Source: Alloacidobacterium dinghuense (GTDB lineage Bacteria; Acidobacteriota; Terriglobia; Terriglobales; Acidobacteriaceae). Taken from it: 64,000 bases of DNA. Position numbers and translations under genes: made by a program. This document shows, piece after piece, positions 17,153 to 27,159 of this stretch. Positions within the stretch are counted from its first letter, which is position 1; each line of letters opens with the position of its first letter. The notes under the pieces are model-generated. The model saw nothing but the letters and a program-made list of their open reading frames with translations. It ran no database searches and was not told the DNA's origin. The DNA lies in NCBI RefSeq assembly GCF_014274465.1, contig NZ_CP060394.1, positions 4,960,001 through 5,024,000 on the forward strand, read 5' to 3'.

Positions 17153-18454
17153 TCAGGCGCGGATCTCTTCCAGTTCTACGGCCTTTGTTTCGTTGTCCAG
17201 CGAAACCCGCATAAGAGCGGCGACGAAGAAAATAGCCAGGACCAGACAGAGTACCGGCAGTGGGCGCATCAGCAGAATCGTCACGAGCGCGCCCTTGCCT
17301 GCTGCCAGATGGACCACGCGCGTTTCCAGTAAGTGCAGATAGCTGTGCGAGGTCATCAGCGTTGCCAGCGTCATCAGCGCGAGGCCCGCTGTTCCCCATA
17401 CGCGGCGCTGCTGCCACAGCATCGCCACAGCAGGAAATGCGAGCAGCAGAAGCCTTGTGTCATATTGGCGGTGATAGATCGGCAGGATCGAGATCGCGGC
17501 CAGTCCGGCCAGGGCAAGGAGGTGCTTGCTCTCGCTGGCAGGAATTCGCCATGTGGCATAGAGCCATACACCCAGCAGGATGGTGGTTATCAGATACGCC
17601 GCGAAGGCCGCTTGATGCGGATGGAAGAACTCTCCGGTAACAGACTGCAGGCTCGCGATGTTAAACGCCTCCGGGTTTGCGGGCGTGGGATCGCCCACAT
17701 TGCCTGAAGAGGTGTTGCCGGCCAGATTCGCCTGAAGCTCGGGGAGCCAGTTGCGCGAAGCAGGCTGCGTTGCGGCCCAGATGATTCCGATACAGCTCAG
17801 CAGGGCCGTTACCAGAACCACCCGCCAGAATTTCGCCCGGTATTGTTTCCCGGCGATGAGCAGATAACAGACGAGCAATCCGGCAACGTGCGGCTTGAGC
17901 GTAAGGCTGAGAGCAAGGCAAAGGATTCCCAACCAGGCACAGCGCTCACGGAGAAAACACCAAAGCCCGATAATGGCCAGCGAGATGACGATGCCGGAGA
18001 CCTGTCCGAGCATGATGAGAATTGCGCTGGTGGCGACAAAAACAGCCAACAGCAGAACCACCGGAAAGGAACGGTACGGACGGCAGAGATCTGAGATGAG
18101 CAAAGCTGCCAGGGAAAAACTCACGCCGCACAGCAGGAGCCACAGGAAATGCGCGACCGGATACGGGAGAATGGCAATCGGCGCGAGGACAGCAAGCGAG
18201 GAAGGAGGATAGAGGGCAGAGTCTGGAGCGAAGACCTTTGGGTCCTGCTGTAGATTTCCGCCAGCGGCTACGAATTGTGCCGCGGTCTCTGCCTCACTGT
18301 ATGGATCGCAGCCAAAGAGCAGGCAGCGGGCGCTTGCGTAGGGCTGCTTGAAATCGTGCGCGTGGAGAACGCGAGCTTCATTGTGCAGACCGAGGGAAAT
18401 GAACGTCAGGCAGGCCAGACAAACAATAAGAAAAGAACATCGATTCACGGTCAT
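17153..18454 (-). CDS. DUF2029/GT87-like polytopic membrane protein
   Basis: 433 residues from the ATG at 18454 (MTVNRCSFLIVCLA), chosen because the longer frame adds a Cys/Arg-rich non-hydrophobic leader. About ten hydrophobic helices. The first periplasmic loop has DFKQPYASARCLLFGCDPYS (about 35-54), fitting the DUF2029/GT87 mannosyltransferase-like family that uses polyprenyl-phosphate sugars. No catalytic proof; the acceptor is unknown. The C-terminus (SLDNETKAVELEEIRA) is cytosolic. Confidence 0.7.
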   Translation of the reverse strand: MTVNRCSFLIVCLACLTFISLGLHNEARVLHAHDFKQPYASARCLLFGCDPYSEAETAAQFVAAGGNLQQDPKVFAPDSALYPPSSLAVLAPIAILPYPVAHFLWLLLCGVSFSLAALLISDLCRPYRSFPVVLLLAVFVATSAILIMLGQVSGIVISLAIIGLWCFLRERCAWLGILCLALSLTLKPHVAGLLVCYLLIAGKQYRAKFWRVVLVTALLSCIGIIWAATQPASRNWLPELQANLAGNTSSGNVGDPTPANPEAFNIASLQSVTGEFFHPHQAAFAAYLITTILLGVWLYATWRIPASESKHLLALAGLAAISILPIYHRQYDTRLLLLAFPAVAMLWQQRRVWGTAGLALMTLATLMTSHSYLHLLETRVVHLAAGKGALVTILLMRPLPVLCLVLAIFFVAALMRVSLDNETKAVELEEIRA

Positions 18455-18702
18455 CGAGAAGTGTCTCGCAATAGCATCCCGGGGTCTGTGAGCGCAATAG
18501 CCGCAAGGGCAAAACGCCACGCGAATTCAGTCATGCGTAATGCATCGGGATATTCAAGCTGGATTAAACTCAGATGATAGTATCACCCGCATCAACAACG
18601 CTTCCCGTAAGGATGAGGAGGCGGTACCCGAACCTGGAACCCCGGTTTCACTTCAGGTTTAGCGCTCTTTGTGCGCTGGAATTCGTTCAATAAGGGCACA
18701 AT

Positions 18703-20334
18703 TTGAATCGAAAGACTATTGCTGTCGTTTTTCTCTGCTCGCTTGTTTCTATTTCCTGCTTCGCAGCGTTCGGGTATTCCCACTACGGCGGGACGGACTA
18801 TCAGTACCATCTCTCGTCGTGGCTCGACTACACTGCTGCATGGAAGAGCGGTGTTGCGTATCCGGCCTGGTCTGCCGCCGCGAATCTCGGATTGGGAGAA
18901 CCGCGCTTCTATTTTTATCCACCCATTTCATTCTGGTTCGGCTCAGTTCTGAGCCTGCTGTTGCCCCTGAAACTTGTGCCTGCGGTCTTTGTCTGGCTCT
19001 CGTTCTGTCTTGCAGGCTTCTCGATGTATCTGTTGAGCGGGTTGTTTCTTCCACCGCGCGGCCGTCTGCAAGTTTCCGCTTTGTATTGCGTTAGCTACTA
19101 CCTGCTCATCACCGCCAGCAAGCGCTTTGCCCTGGCGGAGCTGCTGGCAAACGCATTCCTTCCTGTCGTCTGCTACTTTTTTGTCAAGATACTGGTGAAA
19201 CAGCGGCGCAGCGCCTGCATCGGATTGGCCATTGCCATGGCGCTCGCATGGCAAACAGATGTGCCAGCAGCTATGAACTTTGCCTACACGCTGTTCATCG
19301 CTTCCTGCATCTATTGCCTTCAAACGCGACGAGTCCGGCCGTTTCTCTTGCACATCGGCGCACAAGTGCTGTCCCTGGCGTTGAGCGGCTGGTATTTTGT
19401 GCCAGCTTACATGGCAACGAAATACATGAGCTCGACTTCATCTCTGCCGTATGACTTCCGCCCGCTCTTCGTGCGCACGGCAACTGCCTTTCTCGATGAG
19501 ACACTCTCGGCTTTTGCCGTAATCGCAGCTGCGCTTCTCATTTTCTGCCTCGCCTCTTTGCGAAAATCTGAAGAAGACACAGATGGCGTTCGCTTGCTGA
19601 TCTATCTCGGCCTGGTCGCGTTCTTCTTTCAGCTTCCTTTCACGCGATTGCTGTGGGAGCATCTGCCGGGCTTGCGGATCGTTGGATTTCCCTTCCGCTT
19701 TCAGACTTTCTTTTACGTAGCCCTGCCGATCGCAGTCTTTTCTCTCAAGCAGGCCAGAACGCTGCGCACTTTCGTCTTCGTTCTCAGCGGCACCTTTGCC
19801 GCATTCCCGTTCTGCACCTGTCTGTATTGGGCACACGCACATGGTTCGTTCAAGCCCATGAGCGAGTACGTCCGCTCCCTCGACGGCGGAAGCATGGGCA
19901 TGACGGAGTACGTTCCCAAAGGCACGGGCGCGGTTGTGGTGCGCACGCCGGATCAGCAGCCTCGAGTTGGGCAGGTCTCATCGTCCGACCCCGGCTGTTC
20001 GGCTGACGTCAAAAGCTGGCTGCCGGAAGACCGCGAGATCGACACGACGGCGCAGACGCCGTGCACCTATCAGCTACGGCTGTATTACTTCCCCTTCTGG
20101 CATCTCACCATAGATGGAAAGCCGCTGGCCGCATCTTTCGGCAAAACGGGATTGCTGAATTTTTCCGTGCCTGCGGGCGCGCACCATGTCTCGGCTCGTT
20201 TTGTGAGACCCGTGGAGCCGCAGCTTTTAGGAGAAGCCATCTCCTTCGTCACATTGCTGTTTCTGGCCACGCTCTATCGACACGAAAAGCACAACAACAG
20301 AAAGATGACTCCAGTGATGGCTCTTTCAAACTAG
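18703..20334 (+). CDS. Polytopic membrane protein of the PTPS-related/GT-C type
   Basis: 543 residues from a TTG start. It resembles the '6-pyruvoyl-tetrahydropterin synthase-related' membrane family (PF10131), which despite its name consists of large GT-C-like proteins. Visible: signal-anchor helix (about 5-24), a first loop with GGTDYQYHLSSWLDY (about 28-42) and the typical GEPRFYFYPPISFWFGS segment (about 66-82), about ten more helices, and a C-terminal beta-rich periplasmic domain (about 400-510) with a last helix. Its stop overlaps the convergent RDD gene by four bases. Role in envelope glycan synthesis is inferred only. Confidence 0.65.
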   Translation: MNRKTIAVVFLCSLVSISCFAAFGYSHYGGTDYQYHLSSWLDYTAAWKSGVAYPAWSAAANLGLGEPRFYFYPPISFWFGSVLSLLLPLKLVPAVFVWLSFCLAGFSMYLLSGLFLPPRGRLQVSALYCVSYYLLITASKRFALAELLANAFLPVVCYFFVKILVKQRRSACIGLAIAMALAWQTDVPAAMNFAYTLFIASCIYCLQTRRVRPFLLHIGAQVLSLALSGWYFVPAYMATKYMSSTSSLPYDFRPLFVRTATAFLDETLSAFAVIAAALLIFCLASLRKSEEDTDGVRLLIYLGLVAFFFQLPFTRLLWEHLPGLRIVGFPFRFQTFFYVALPIAVFSLKQARTLRTFVFVLSGTFAAFPFCTCLYWAHAHGSFKPMSEYVRSLDGGSMGMTEYVPKGTGAVVVRTPDQQPRVGQVSSSDPGCSADVKSWLPEDREIDTTAQTPCTYQLRLYYFPFWHLTIDGKPLAASFGKTGLLNFSVPAGAHHVSARFVRPVEPQLLGEAISFVTLLFLATLYRHEKHNNRKMTPVMALSN

Positions 20335-21560
20335 CGATAGCTGCGCTGATAGGTGCGCGTGATACGGTCGTGCCATCCAAGGTGGTCTTCGTCGAAGAAT
20401 GACCATAGGAAGCCAAGGCCCAACGGCATTGCCGAAAGCAGCAGTGCGCCAACCCGATATCGCATCGCCTTGCGGGCCGGGTTTTCGTCCTCAAAGGTGC
20501 AGAGCGCGATCCTGGCGTAGCGCATGCCCGGTGTTGCGTCGAGATACGAGAAAAACAGCCACTGATAGAGCACGAAGAGGCCGAACAGGACGCCACCCGC
20601 GCCAGCCAGCGCGGCCCTTCCCATTGGCGGATGCGCCGTGCAGGCGACAAATACCAGCACAAAGAGCAGGAAGGCCACCATCACCAGCGACACGTCCACA
20701 ATGCCAGCCATGATGCGGTCTCCAATGGAAGCCACTTGCAACGGCAGTTCGAAGAGCGGGGCCAGCTTCCGATGGTCTCCGCTCGCAGTTTCCTCAGGCG
20801 CGTAAAACTCTTCGCGCGGCTTGGCATCGAGACGAATCGAATGCCACTCGGGCAGCACAGCGGTCGATACCGGCTCTTTGGAAATCGTCTCCGCCTCCAC
20901 TTCGAAGATGCGCAATTGCGATCCATCAGGCGCGGCCTCTTCGCGCAGCGGTCCCTCGGCCAGTCGCGGACGCGCCTTGCGCGTAGCAATCAGTTCGCGC
21001 GGAAACTCAATCAGCTTGGCAGGCAGCGGCTGCGTGGGGATTACCGTTGCTTCCTCAAACGGGTCGACAATCTCGCTGATCGGGGGGCGGCGCGTTTCCG
21101 CAATAGGCTCGATCCTGATTGGCTCCGAGGCGGAGGGACTGACCATCACGGGAGCCGTCGGGAACTGCTGGTCCATTTCAAGGCCCGCAAGAACGGCCTG
21201 CGCTGCAGCGTGCGCCTGCACGGCTGCTTCAGCCGCGGCCTCGGCGGCGCGTGCTGCAGCCGCCTGTGCTGCCAGGATTTCACTATACGTCGGCGCCTTG
21301 GCATAGCGCTCGGCTACGCGCGCAGCCACGCTCGTTGCCTGCGATTGATTGCGCTGGGCCGTGTTTTCTGAACCGGATTCGAAGCCGGGCAGCGACGACT
21401 GACCGTCCGGAGTTCGCGTGCGCCGGGTGCGATGCGCAGCCAAGCGGGCGTTCACTTCGTCTTTCCATGAAGCGGGTGCGCTGGCAGAGTCAAATTGCAA
21501 CTTTGAGGTCGATGAACTCAATGGAGTACTCCGTATTTCTATGGATGCTGGTCCGTCCAT
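20331..21560 (-). CDS. RDD-family membrane protein with long low-complexity N-terminus
   Basis: 409 residues from ATG 21560; an in-frame GTG at 21641 is the alternative start. The C-terminal third (about 275-409) is an RDD domain: PLQVASIGDRIMAGIVDVSL contains the family's Arg and Asp, followed by three helices, a second YLDATPGMRYARI motif and a terminal WHDRITRTYQ. The N-terminal 270 residues are hydrophilic, with an Ala-rich likely coiled-coil stretch (about 90-125; AAAARAAEAAAEAAVQAHAA) and Pro-rich linkers. RDD proteins include Na+/H+ transport-like members, but most are uncharacterised. No clear Shine-Dalgarno sequence for either start. Confidence 0.7.
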   Translation of the reverse strand: MDGPASIEIRSTPLSSSTSKLQFDSASAPASWKDEVNARLAAHRTRRTRTPDGQSSLPGFESGSENTAQRNQSQATSVAARVAERYAKAPTYSEILAAQAAAARAAEAAAEAAVQAHAAAQAVLAGLEMDQQFPTAPVMVSPSASEPIRIEPIAETRRPPISEIVDPFEEATVIPTQPLPAKLIEFPRELIATRKARPRLAEGPLREEAAPDGSQLRIFEVEAETISKEPVSTAVLPEWHSIRLDAKPREEFYAPEETASGDHRKLAPLFELPLQVASIGDRIMAGIVDVSLVMVAFLLFVLVFVACTAHPPMGRAALAGAGGVLFGLFVLYQWLFFSYLDATPGMRYARIALCTFEDENPARKAMRYRVGALLLSAMPLGLGFLWSFFDEDHLGWHDRITRTYQRSYR

Positions 21561-21756
21561 GCCGGAACGGGCGCATCCTATCTGCTTTCCCAGTACAAAT
21601 CCCAGTACAAATTGAGGACCGGAGGCAGCGGAGACACGCACAGCTCGCCCATCGAATCATCTCCGACAGTGGCGAGCCATCGAGTTGTCGTACACCAGAG
21701 CAGCGGCGCTTTCCCCTCTTCAAGGCAGCTCCTAAATCGTTTGCTGGAGCTTTGTT

Positions 21757-24291
21757 ATGCTGAGATTTCAACCCCGACGCACAAGTACGGTGCGCCGGGG
21801 GTCTCGGACATTGCCCCTCGTGATGAGAGCCCGCATCTTTTTATGTATCACGCTGCTCTACCTGTGTCATCCGCAGCTTTGGCCGCAGGCAGTAACGAAG
21901 CAGTTTCCTCCGGCCGCAGGGGCTCAGCCCACCGGCACGGACTCACTCCCTGACGATCCCAGTGCGTCTTCTGAGATACCCGTAGCAAAGGTTATCCCCG
22001 CGCCGCCAACCGGTGTTCCGGTCGAAATTCGCGCCGATACGCAGCGTGAGATCAACAATGTCTATACGCTGACGGGAAATGTCGTTATCTACTACCGCAC
22101 GTACGTAGTGCAAGCCGACAAGATTACCTACAACCGTGATACAGGCGACGTAGCAGCGGAAGGGCATCTGATCGTCGACGGCAGCCCGGACAACGAGCAC
22201 ATTACGGCAACGCACGGCGAGATGAATCTCGACCAGGACACCGCGCATTTTTACGATGTGGTTGGAACACTCGGAGTCGCGACCGTTGGGCCACATAGCC
22301 GCATGGTGTTCACTTCGCCTAATCCCTTTGCTATCACCGGGCGCGAGGTCATCAAGCTCGGCACCGGGCGTTACCGGGTTATCGACGGGACCATGACGTC
22401 CTGCCGCCTGCCGAAGCCGGATTGGCGTCTACTTTCTAAGCAGATCAACATGGCAGATGGGAAGGCCAGCGCGCGTAATACATGGTTCGAGCTGATGAGC
22501 ATGCCCCTGTTCTACCTGCCTTACGTGACGCACCCGGTAGACGGAGAGACGCGCACGGCTGGCATCCTGCTGCCAATTGTAGGTAACAGCACGACCAAAG
22601 GACTGATTCTGGGCGAGGAAATCTATTTCCCACTCAGCCGCAATTCTGATCTCACGATTGGCACGGAATATTTCTCCAAACGTGGCTACTCGCCGATGGG
22701 AATGTTCCGCTATCGCGGCTTTGGCGAGGATTTCTTCAACGTTCGCTTCCATGCCTTGTTTGATCGATTGCCCGCGGCTGAAAATCAGGGTGGCACAGAT
22801 CTGCTGGTCGACGGGCGCCGGGACTGGGGCCAGCACACACGCGCCGTGGTGGATGCTGAATACCTCAGCTCATACGCTTACCGGCAGGCGTTTGAAGAGA
22901 ACTACGCTATCGCCATCAACTCTGAGGTCAAGTCTCAGTTTTTCGGAGCCCATGCACTGAACGGCTTTGCTGAAAATCTCCGCTTCGACCGCTATCAGAG
23001 CTTTCAGAACAACACCACCAACGCCGAAATCCGCATTCTGCACCTGCCTGCCCTGCAACTTGAAGGCGAGGACCACTACCTTGGTAAAACGCCGTGGATG
23101 TGGGGTGGCATCGCTTCGGTTGCGGTGCTATCCCGCGCCGAACCGGAGAACGATCTGAACACAGCGACGTTCAGGACGCGAGGCGTTCCTCGCGTCGATT
23201 TCCATCCGCATCTCGCGATGCCATTTTCGCTGGATGGCTGGACTTTCAGACCTGAAGTCGCGGTGCGTGATACGTTCTACGGCAGAAGCCAGAATCCGGC
23301 GCAGCTTGGCGTTGTGCCCAGCGTCCGCGATGCGAGCGTGAATCGCAAGGACTTTGAAGCAGGCATTGACCTTCGTCCGCCCGCCATCGAACGCGACTTC
23401 ACGGCTCCGTGGCTGCTGCATCTGTTTGGCGGCGACCTGCGCCACACTGTCGAACCGGACGTTCAGTATCACTACGTTTCCGGCATCGACAACTTCGATT
23501 CGATCCTGCGCTTCGACGACGTAGACATCGCAAGCGACACCAGTGAACTCGACTATTCATTGACGCAGCGGCTGTTCCTGCGACATCTCCATCCGCACCC
23601 CTGCAAGGGCGACGAAGCGCTTGGCCCGGACGATCTATGCGGTGGGGGAACGGTCGACTGGCTGTCCTGGCAAGTGGCGCAGAAATACTTCTTCAACACA
23701 GATTTCGGCGGCGCGGTCACGACCGGTACCCGCAATGTGCTGACAACTACGCTGGACTTGACGGGCGTGGCGTTCCTTACGGGGCCGCGCACTTTTTCTC
23801 CGGTCATTTCGCGGTTCAACATGCGCACGTCGTCGGCGACGAATGTGCAATGGGACCTGGACTACGACCCGCGCCTGGGACGTATCACCGCCAGCAACGT
23901 ATATGCGGAATACAAAAAAGGCGACTACGCCTTTTCCGTGGGTGACTTCCACTTGAACGCGCCCGAAGCGCCACCTACAGCTCAGACTCCGCAGACAGCC
24001 GTCACAAACGCTACGTCAAATTACAACCAGCTGCGCTTTTCTGCGAGCTATGGCGCGTCGACCAAGGCTGGCCTCAGCGCGGGAACAAGCATCGGCTATG
24101 ACTTTGTACAGAACCAGCTGCAATACGGCGCTGGGCAGGCCGGCTACAACTGGGATTGCTGCGGACTGAGCTTTGAAGTGCGCCGCTATTCACTCGGAAC
24201 AGTTCGTGACGACACGCAGTACCTCTACAGCTTCACGCTCGCTGGAGTGGGATCGGCTGGCAGTCTGCGCCGCGCGGCGCGTATCTTCTAA
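21757..24291 (+). CDS. lptD: LPS-assembly outer-membrane protein LptD
   Basis: 844-residue outer-membrane beta-barrel that inserts lipopolysaccharide into the outer leaflet. The ATG has GGAG 7 bases upstream. A long basic n-region is followed by the signal-peptide core (about 25-44). The OstA/LptA-like periplasmic domain runs about 90-200 (VEIRADTQREINNVYTLTGN). The LptD barrel follows, with the conserved LPKPDWRLLSKQINM (about 213-227) and PLFYLPYVTHPVDG (about 250-263). The C-terminus carries aromatic beta-strand repeats. The partner lipoprotein LptE is not seen nearby. The methyltransferase gene starts 2 bases after the stop. Confidence 0.93.
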   Translation: MLRFQPRRTSTVRRGSRTLPLVMRARIFLCITLLYLCHPQLWPQAVTKQFPPAAGAQPTGTDSLPDDPSASSEIPVAKVIPAPPTGVPVEIRADTQREINNVYTLTGNVVIYYRTYVVQADKITYNRDTGDVAAEGHLIVDGSPDNEHITATHGEMNLDQDTAHFYDVVGTLGVATVGPHSRMVFTSPNPFAITGREVIKLGTGRYRVIDGTMTSCRLPKPDWRLLSKQINMADGKASARNTWFELMSMPLFYLPYVTHPVDGETRTAGILLPIVGNSTTKGLILGEEIYFPLSRNSDLTIGTEYFSKRGYSPMGMFRYRGFGEDFFNVRFHALFDRLPAAENQGGTDLLVDGRRDWGQHTRAVVDAEYLSSYAYRQAFEENYAIAINSEVKSQFFGAHALNGFAENLRFDRYQSFQNNTTNAEIRILHLPALQLEGEDHYLGKTPWMWGGIASVAVLSRAEPENDLNTATFRTRGVPRVDFHPHLAMPFSLDGWTFRPEVAVRDTFYGRSQNPAQLGVVPSVRDASVNRKDFEAGIDLRPPAIERDFTAPWLLHLFGGDLRHTVEPDVQYHYVSGIDNFDSILRFDDVDIASDTSELDYSLTQRLFLRHLHPHPCKGDEALGPDDLCGGGTVDWLSWQVAQKYFFNTDFGGAVTTGTRNVLTTTLDLTGVAFLTGPRTFSPVISRFNMRTSSATNVQWDLDYDPRLGRITASNVYAEYKKGDYAFSVGDFHLNAPEAPPTAQTPQTAVTNATSNYNQLRFSASYGASTKAGLSAGTSIGYDFVQNQLQYGAGQAGYNWDCCGLSFEVRRYSLGTVRDDTQYLYSFTLAGVGSAGSLRRAARIF

Positions 24292-24293
24292 GC

Positions 24294-24908
24294 GTGGACG
24301 CAAAAACACATTGGGAGACGGTTCACGGAGCAGAGTCGCCAAGTGCGGTCAGCTGGTACCGTCCCCATCTGGAAACATCGCTTTCGCTCATTGAGCGTGC
24401 CGGTGCCGGGTTTTCCGCGTCCATCCTTGACGTTGGCGGAGGCCAATCCACCCTCATCGATGACCTGCTCGTGCAGGGATACCGGAATCTGAGTGTCCTC
24501 GACATTTCTTCCGCTGCCCTTGAAGGCGCAAGGAAACGACTCGGCGCAAATGCCGGTCGCATTGAGTGGATCACTGCCGACGTAACGCAGGCCGAGCTTC
24601 CTCCGCACGCCTATGACATCTGGCACGATCGCGCGGTCTTTCACTTTCTTACGTCGGAAGCCGACCGCGCAGCGTATATCCGGCAGGCAATCCATGCGCT
24701 GAAGCCCGGCGGTCACGTGATCCTCGCCACGTTCGCCCTGAGTGGACCCGCACGGTGCAGCGGCCTCGAAGTCGTCCGCTACTCGTCTCAATCTCTGGCG
24801 CAACAACTCGGCGAAAGTTTTCGTCTGATCGAAAGCACTGAGGAACTACACGAGACTCCGACCGGCGCTGTCCAGCCGTTCGTCTATAGCCGCTTTCAAG
24901 CGGTGTAA
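24294..24908 (+). CDS. Class I SAM-dependent methyltransferase
   Basis: 204 residues from a GTG two bases after the lptD stop. The Rossmann-like SAM site is plain: motif I ILDVGGGQSTL (about 44-54), SVLDIS (motif II Asp at about 69), WITADVTQ (about 91-98) and the post-I segment YDIWHDRAVFHFL (about 107-119), typical of the Methyltransf_11/12/25 group. Members near thiopurine or metalloid methyltransferases share 'WHDRAVFHFL', but the substrate cannot be read from sequence. Translational coupling to lptD is likely. Confidence 0.85.
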   Translation: MDAKTHWETVHGAESPSAVSWYRPHLETSLSLIERAGAGFSASILDVGGGQSTLIDDLLVQGYRNLSVLDISSAALEGARKRLGANAGRIEWITADVTQAELPPHAYDIWHDRAVFHFLTSEADRAAYIRQAIHALKPGGHVILATFALSGPARCSGLEVVRYSSQSLAQQLGESFRLIESTEELHETPTGAVQPFVYSRFQAV

Positions 24909-24977
24909 ACACACCACTACTCCCCTAAATGAGATAATCGAAAGATAGATTTCTCCCACCGGAGAAAGGTGGTTTTC

Positions 24978-25934
24978 TTGTTTCGAACTCGGTTTTTTTT
25001 CGGCTGCCTCCTTGCTATTTTGGCAGTCGGGTGCAGGGCACAGGATAGCCCGCCGGGCAGCACCAAGCTCGATCGCCGCATTGAAATTCTGGTGCGCTCA
25101 CAGCTCAACGTCCCGCAGGACTGGCTTGTCACCGTAGGCGCTCGCACCAAGAGCGACATCGCGGGATTCGACGCTGTGCCGATTACCTTTACCTCGTCCT
25201 CTGATCCCACGAAGAAACAGACGCTGAATTTTCTCATCTCCAAGGATGGCAACACGCTCGCTCGCCTCTCGAAATGGGACATAAGCAAGGATCCCGCCGA
25301 CCTGGTTTCAGCCGACAGCCGCCCCATGCGCGGCAATCCGCAGGCCAAAGTAACGATCATTAACTTTGACGATCTCGAGTGCCCATACTGCGCGCGCATG
25401 CACGCGCAGCTCTTTCCCGATACGCTCGACCGCTACAAAGACCAGGTCAGGATCGTTTATAAGGACTTCCCGCTGATCGAAATTCATCCCTGGGCGCTGC
25501 ATGCGTCGATTGACGCCAACTGCCTCGCCTCGCAAAGCCCGAACGCTTACTGGAACTACGTCGACTATCTGCACACGCATGGTGAAGATGTAAGCGGCCC
25601 GCAGCGCGATCCGGTAAAGTCGGCAGCGACACTCGATAAGCTCGCGCGTGACGAAGGCCAACGCAGCAAGCTTGATAGCGGAAAGCTCGATGCCTGCCTC
25701 ACCAAGCAGGACGACTCCGGAGTGCGCGCGGCGATGAAGGAAGGCGATGCGCTGGGCGTCGATGGCACGCCAACACTCTTCATCAATGGCGAGCGGCTCT
25801 CGGGAGCGCTACCGGAATCGCAGGTTTGGCTGGCGATTGATCGCGCTTTGAAGGCAGAAGGCATCACGCCTCCGCAACAGCCGAATCCGCCGTCACAGAC
25901 CAGCGGCACAACAAAGAGTCCGGGTGGCAGGTAG
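24978..25934 (+). CDS. Secreted DsbA-like thioredoxin-fold protein
   Basis: About 318 residues from TTG 24978, which has GGAGAAAGG 8 bases upstream; a GTG at 24969 is also in frame but overlaps that ribosome site. The N-terminus is a signal peptide with a possible lipobox (ILAVGC). A first domain (about 30-115) has no clear homology. The DsbA-type domain begins at about 120 with VTIINFDDLECPYCARM, whose CPYC (about 133-136) is the redox centre, and the cis-proline loop is GVDGTPTLFING (about 258-269). It probably oxidises or shuffles disulfides in periplasmic proteins. A Pro/Gln/Ser-rich tail ends the protein. Next gene: a periplasmic foldase. Confidence 0.85.
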   Translation: MFRTRFFFGCLLAILAVGCRAQDSPPGSTKLDRRIEILVRSQLNVPQDWLVTVGARTKSDIAGFDAVPITFTSSSDPTKKQTLNFLISKDGNTLARLSKWDISKDPADLVSADSRPMRGNPQAKVTIINFDDLECPYCARMHAQLFPDTLDRYKDQVRIVYKDFPLIEIHPWALHASIDANCLASQSPNAYWNYVDYLHTHGEDVSGPQRDPVKSAATLDKLARDEGQRSKLDSGKLDACLTKQDDSGVRAAMKEGDALGVDGTPTLFINGERLSGALPESQVWLAIDRALKAEGITPPQQPNPPSQTSGTTKSPGGR

Positions 25935-26013
25935 CGATTTTCCGGCGATGAACGGCGAGATTATTTTGAATAAACTGGCGAGCGCGACCGTCGCGCTCCC
26001 GAGGAGACAACGG

Positions 26014-27108
26014 TTGCAACCCTCATTGAACAGCAACTCCCTGTATCTGGCATTAAAGTTTCCCCAGAAGATGGCTTTCATCGGAGTGGCTGCCTTGTGC
26101 TTAGTCGGCGTCGCCGGCTGCCGCCGCACGCATGGTCCGGAGGTTATGGCGACCGTGAACGGCAAGCCGATCATGCGCTCCGAAGTGGAGCAGCTCTACC
26201 AGAGCAATCTCGGAGATTCACAGCAGCAGCCTTCGAAAGAGCAGGGCGACATCGTACGGCTCAACGTCATCCGTCAGCTCATCGATGAAGAGATCCTGAT
26301 GGAGCGTGCTGCGAAGCTGAATCTGACGGCAACGGATGAAGACGTCGAGAACCAGATCAATGAGCTCAAAGCGCCGTATACGCAGGAAGAGTTCAACAAG
26401 CGTCTCACGGACAAGCATCTCACGCTGGACGACCTGAAGCGCCAGATTCGCCGCTCGAAGACCGAGGACAAACTTCTCAACAAGGAAATCAACTCGAAGA
26501 TCAATATCACCGATGCGGATATCGCGGCGTATTACAACGCGCACAAAGCCGAGTTCAACCTGATTGAGCCCATGTATCATCTTGCGCAGATCATGGTGAC
26601 TTCGATCCCGCTGCCGCCACAGCAGCAGAGCATCAACCTGCAGAACAGCAAGGCCACCAACGACGCCGACGCGAAGAAGAAAATTGAAACACTGCACAAT
26701 CGCCTGGAGAGCGGTGAGGACTTCGGCCTGCTCGCGCAGAATTTCTCCGAGCGCCCGGACACGTCTTCAAACGGCGGCGACATGGGCTTCGTGCCTGAAT
26801 CGCAGCTGCACGCCAGCCCCGATGTCTACAACGCAATCGGCAAGATCAAGCCCGGCCAGATCACAGAGATTATGCCCGTCTTCGACAACCAGCATAAGCA
26901 GGTCGGCTATCAGATTCTCAAGCTGATCGATAAGCAGGCAGCAGGACAGCGTGAGCTGAATGACCCGCGCGTGCAGCAGACGATTCGCGGTCAGCTGCGT
27001 GATGCGCGTTCGCAATTGCTCCGCAATGCGTATCTGGAAATGCTGCGCGATGAGGCCCGCGTAGAAAACTTCTTCGCCGAAGAGATTTTCAAGAACGGCG
27101 CCCAATAA
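26014..27108 (+). CDS. SurA/PrsA-like peptidyl-prolyl isomerase lipoprotein
   Basis: 364 residues from TTG 26014, preceded by GAGGAG at 7 bases. A longer frame from 25924 overlaps the upstream gene and lacks a ribosome site. The signal peptide ends in the lipobox GVAGC. A SurA_N/SurA-like chaperone region (about 45-185) starts with VMATVNGKPIMRSEVEQLY. The parvulin PPIase domain (about 190-310) includes the typical FSERPDTSSNGGDMGFVPES. It folds outer-membrane proteins or secreted proteins after Sec export and fits with the neighbouring lptD and DsbA-like genes. Confidence 0.88.
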   Translation: MQPSLNSNSLYLALKFPQKMAFIGVAALCLVGVAGCRRTHGPEVMATVNGKPIMRSEVEQLYQSNLGDSQQQPSKEQGDIVRLNVIRQLIDEEILMERAAKLNLTATDEDVENQINELKAPYTQEEFNKRLTDKHLTLDDLKRQIRRSKTEDKLLNKEINSKINITDADIAAYYNAHKAEFNLIEPMYHLAQIMVTSIPLPPQQQSINLQNSKATNDADAKKKIETLHNRLESGEDFGLLAQNFSERPDTSSNGGDMGFVPESQLHASPDVYNAIGKIKPGQITEIMPVFDNQHKQVGYQILKLIDKQAAGQRELNDPRVQQTIRGQLRDARSQLLRNAYLEMLRDEARVENFFAEEIFKNGAQ

Positions 27109-27159
27109 CCCCGTGGCGGAAGGATTCCGTCGGCTGATGTCAAAGAATCGAGTAGAGCT

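Noticed and set aside
20331-20334. Four-base overlap of convergent stops as a sign of gene decay
   Set aside because: Both proteins have complete, family-typical C-termini. Convergent overlaps of this size are common.
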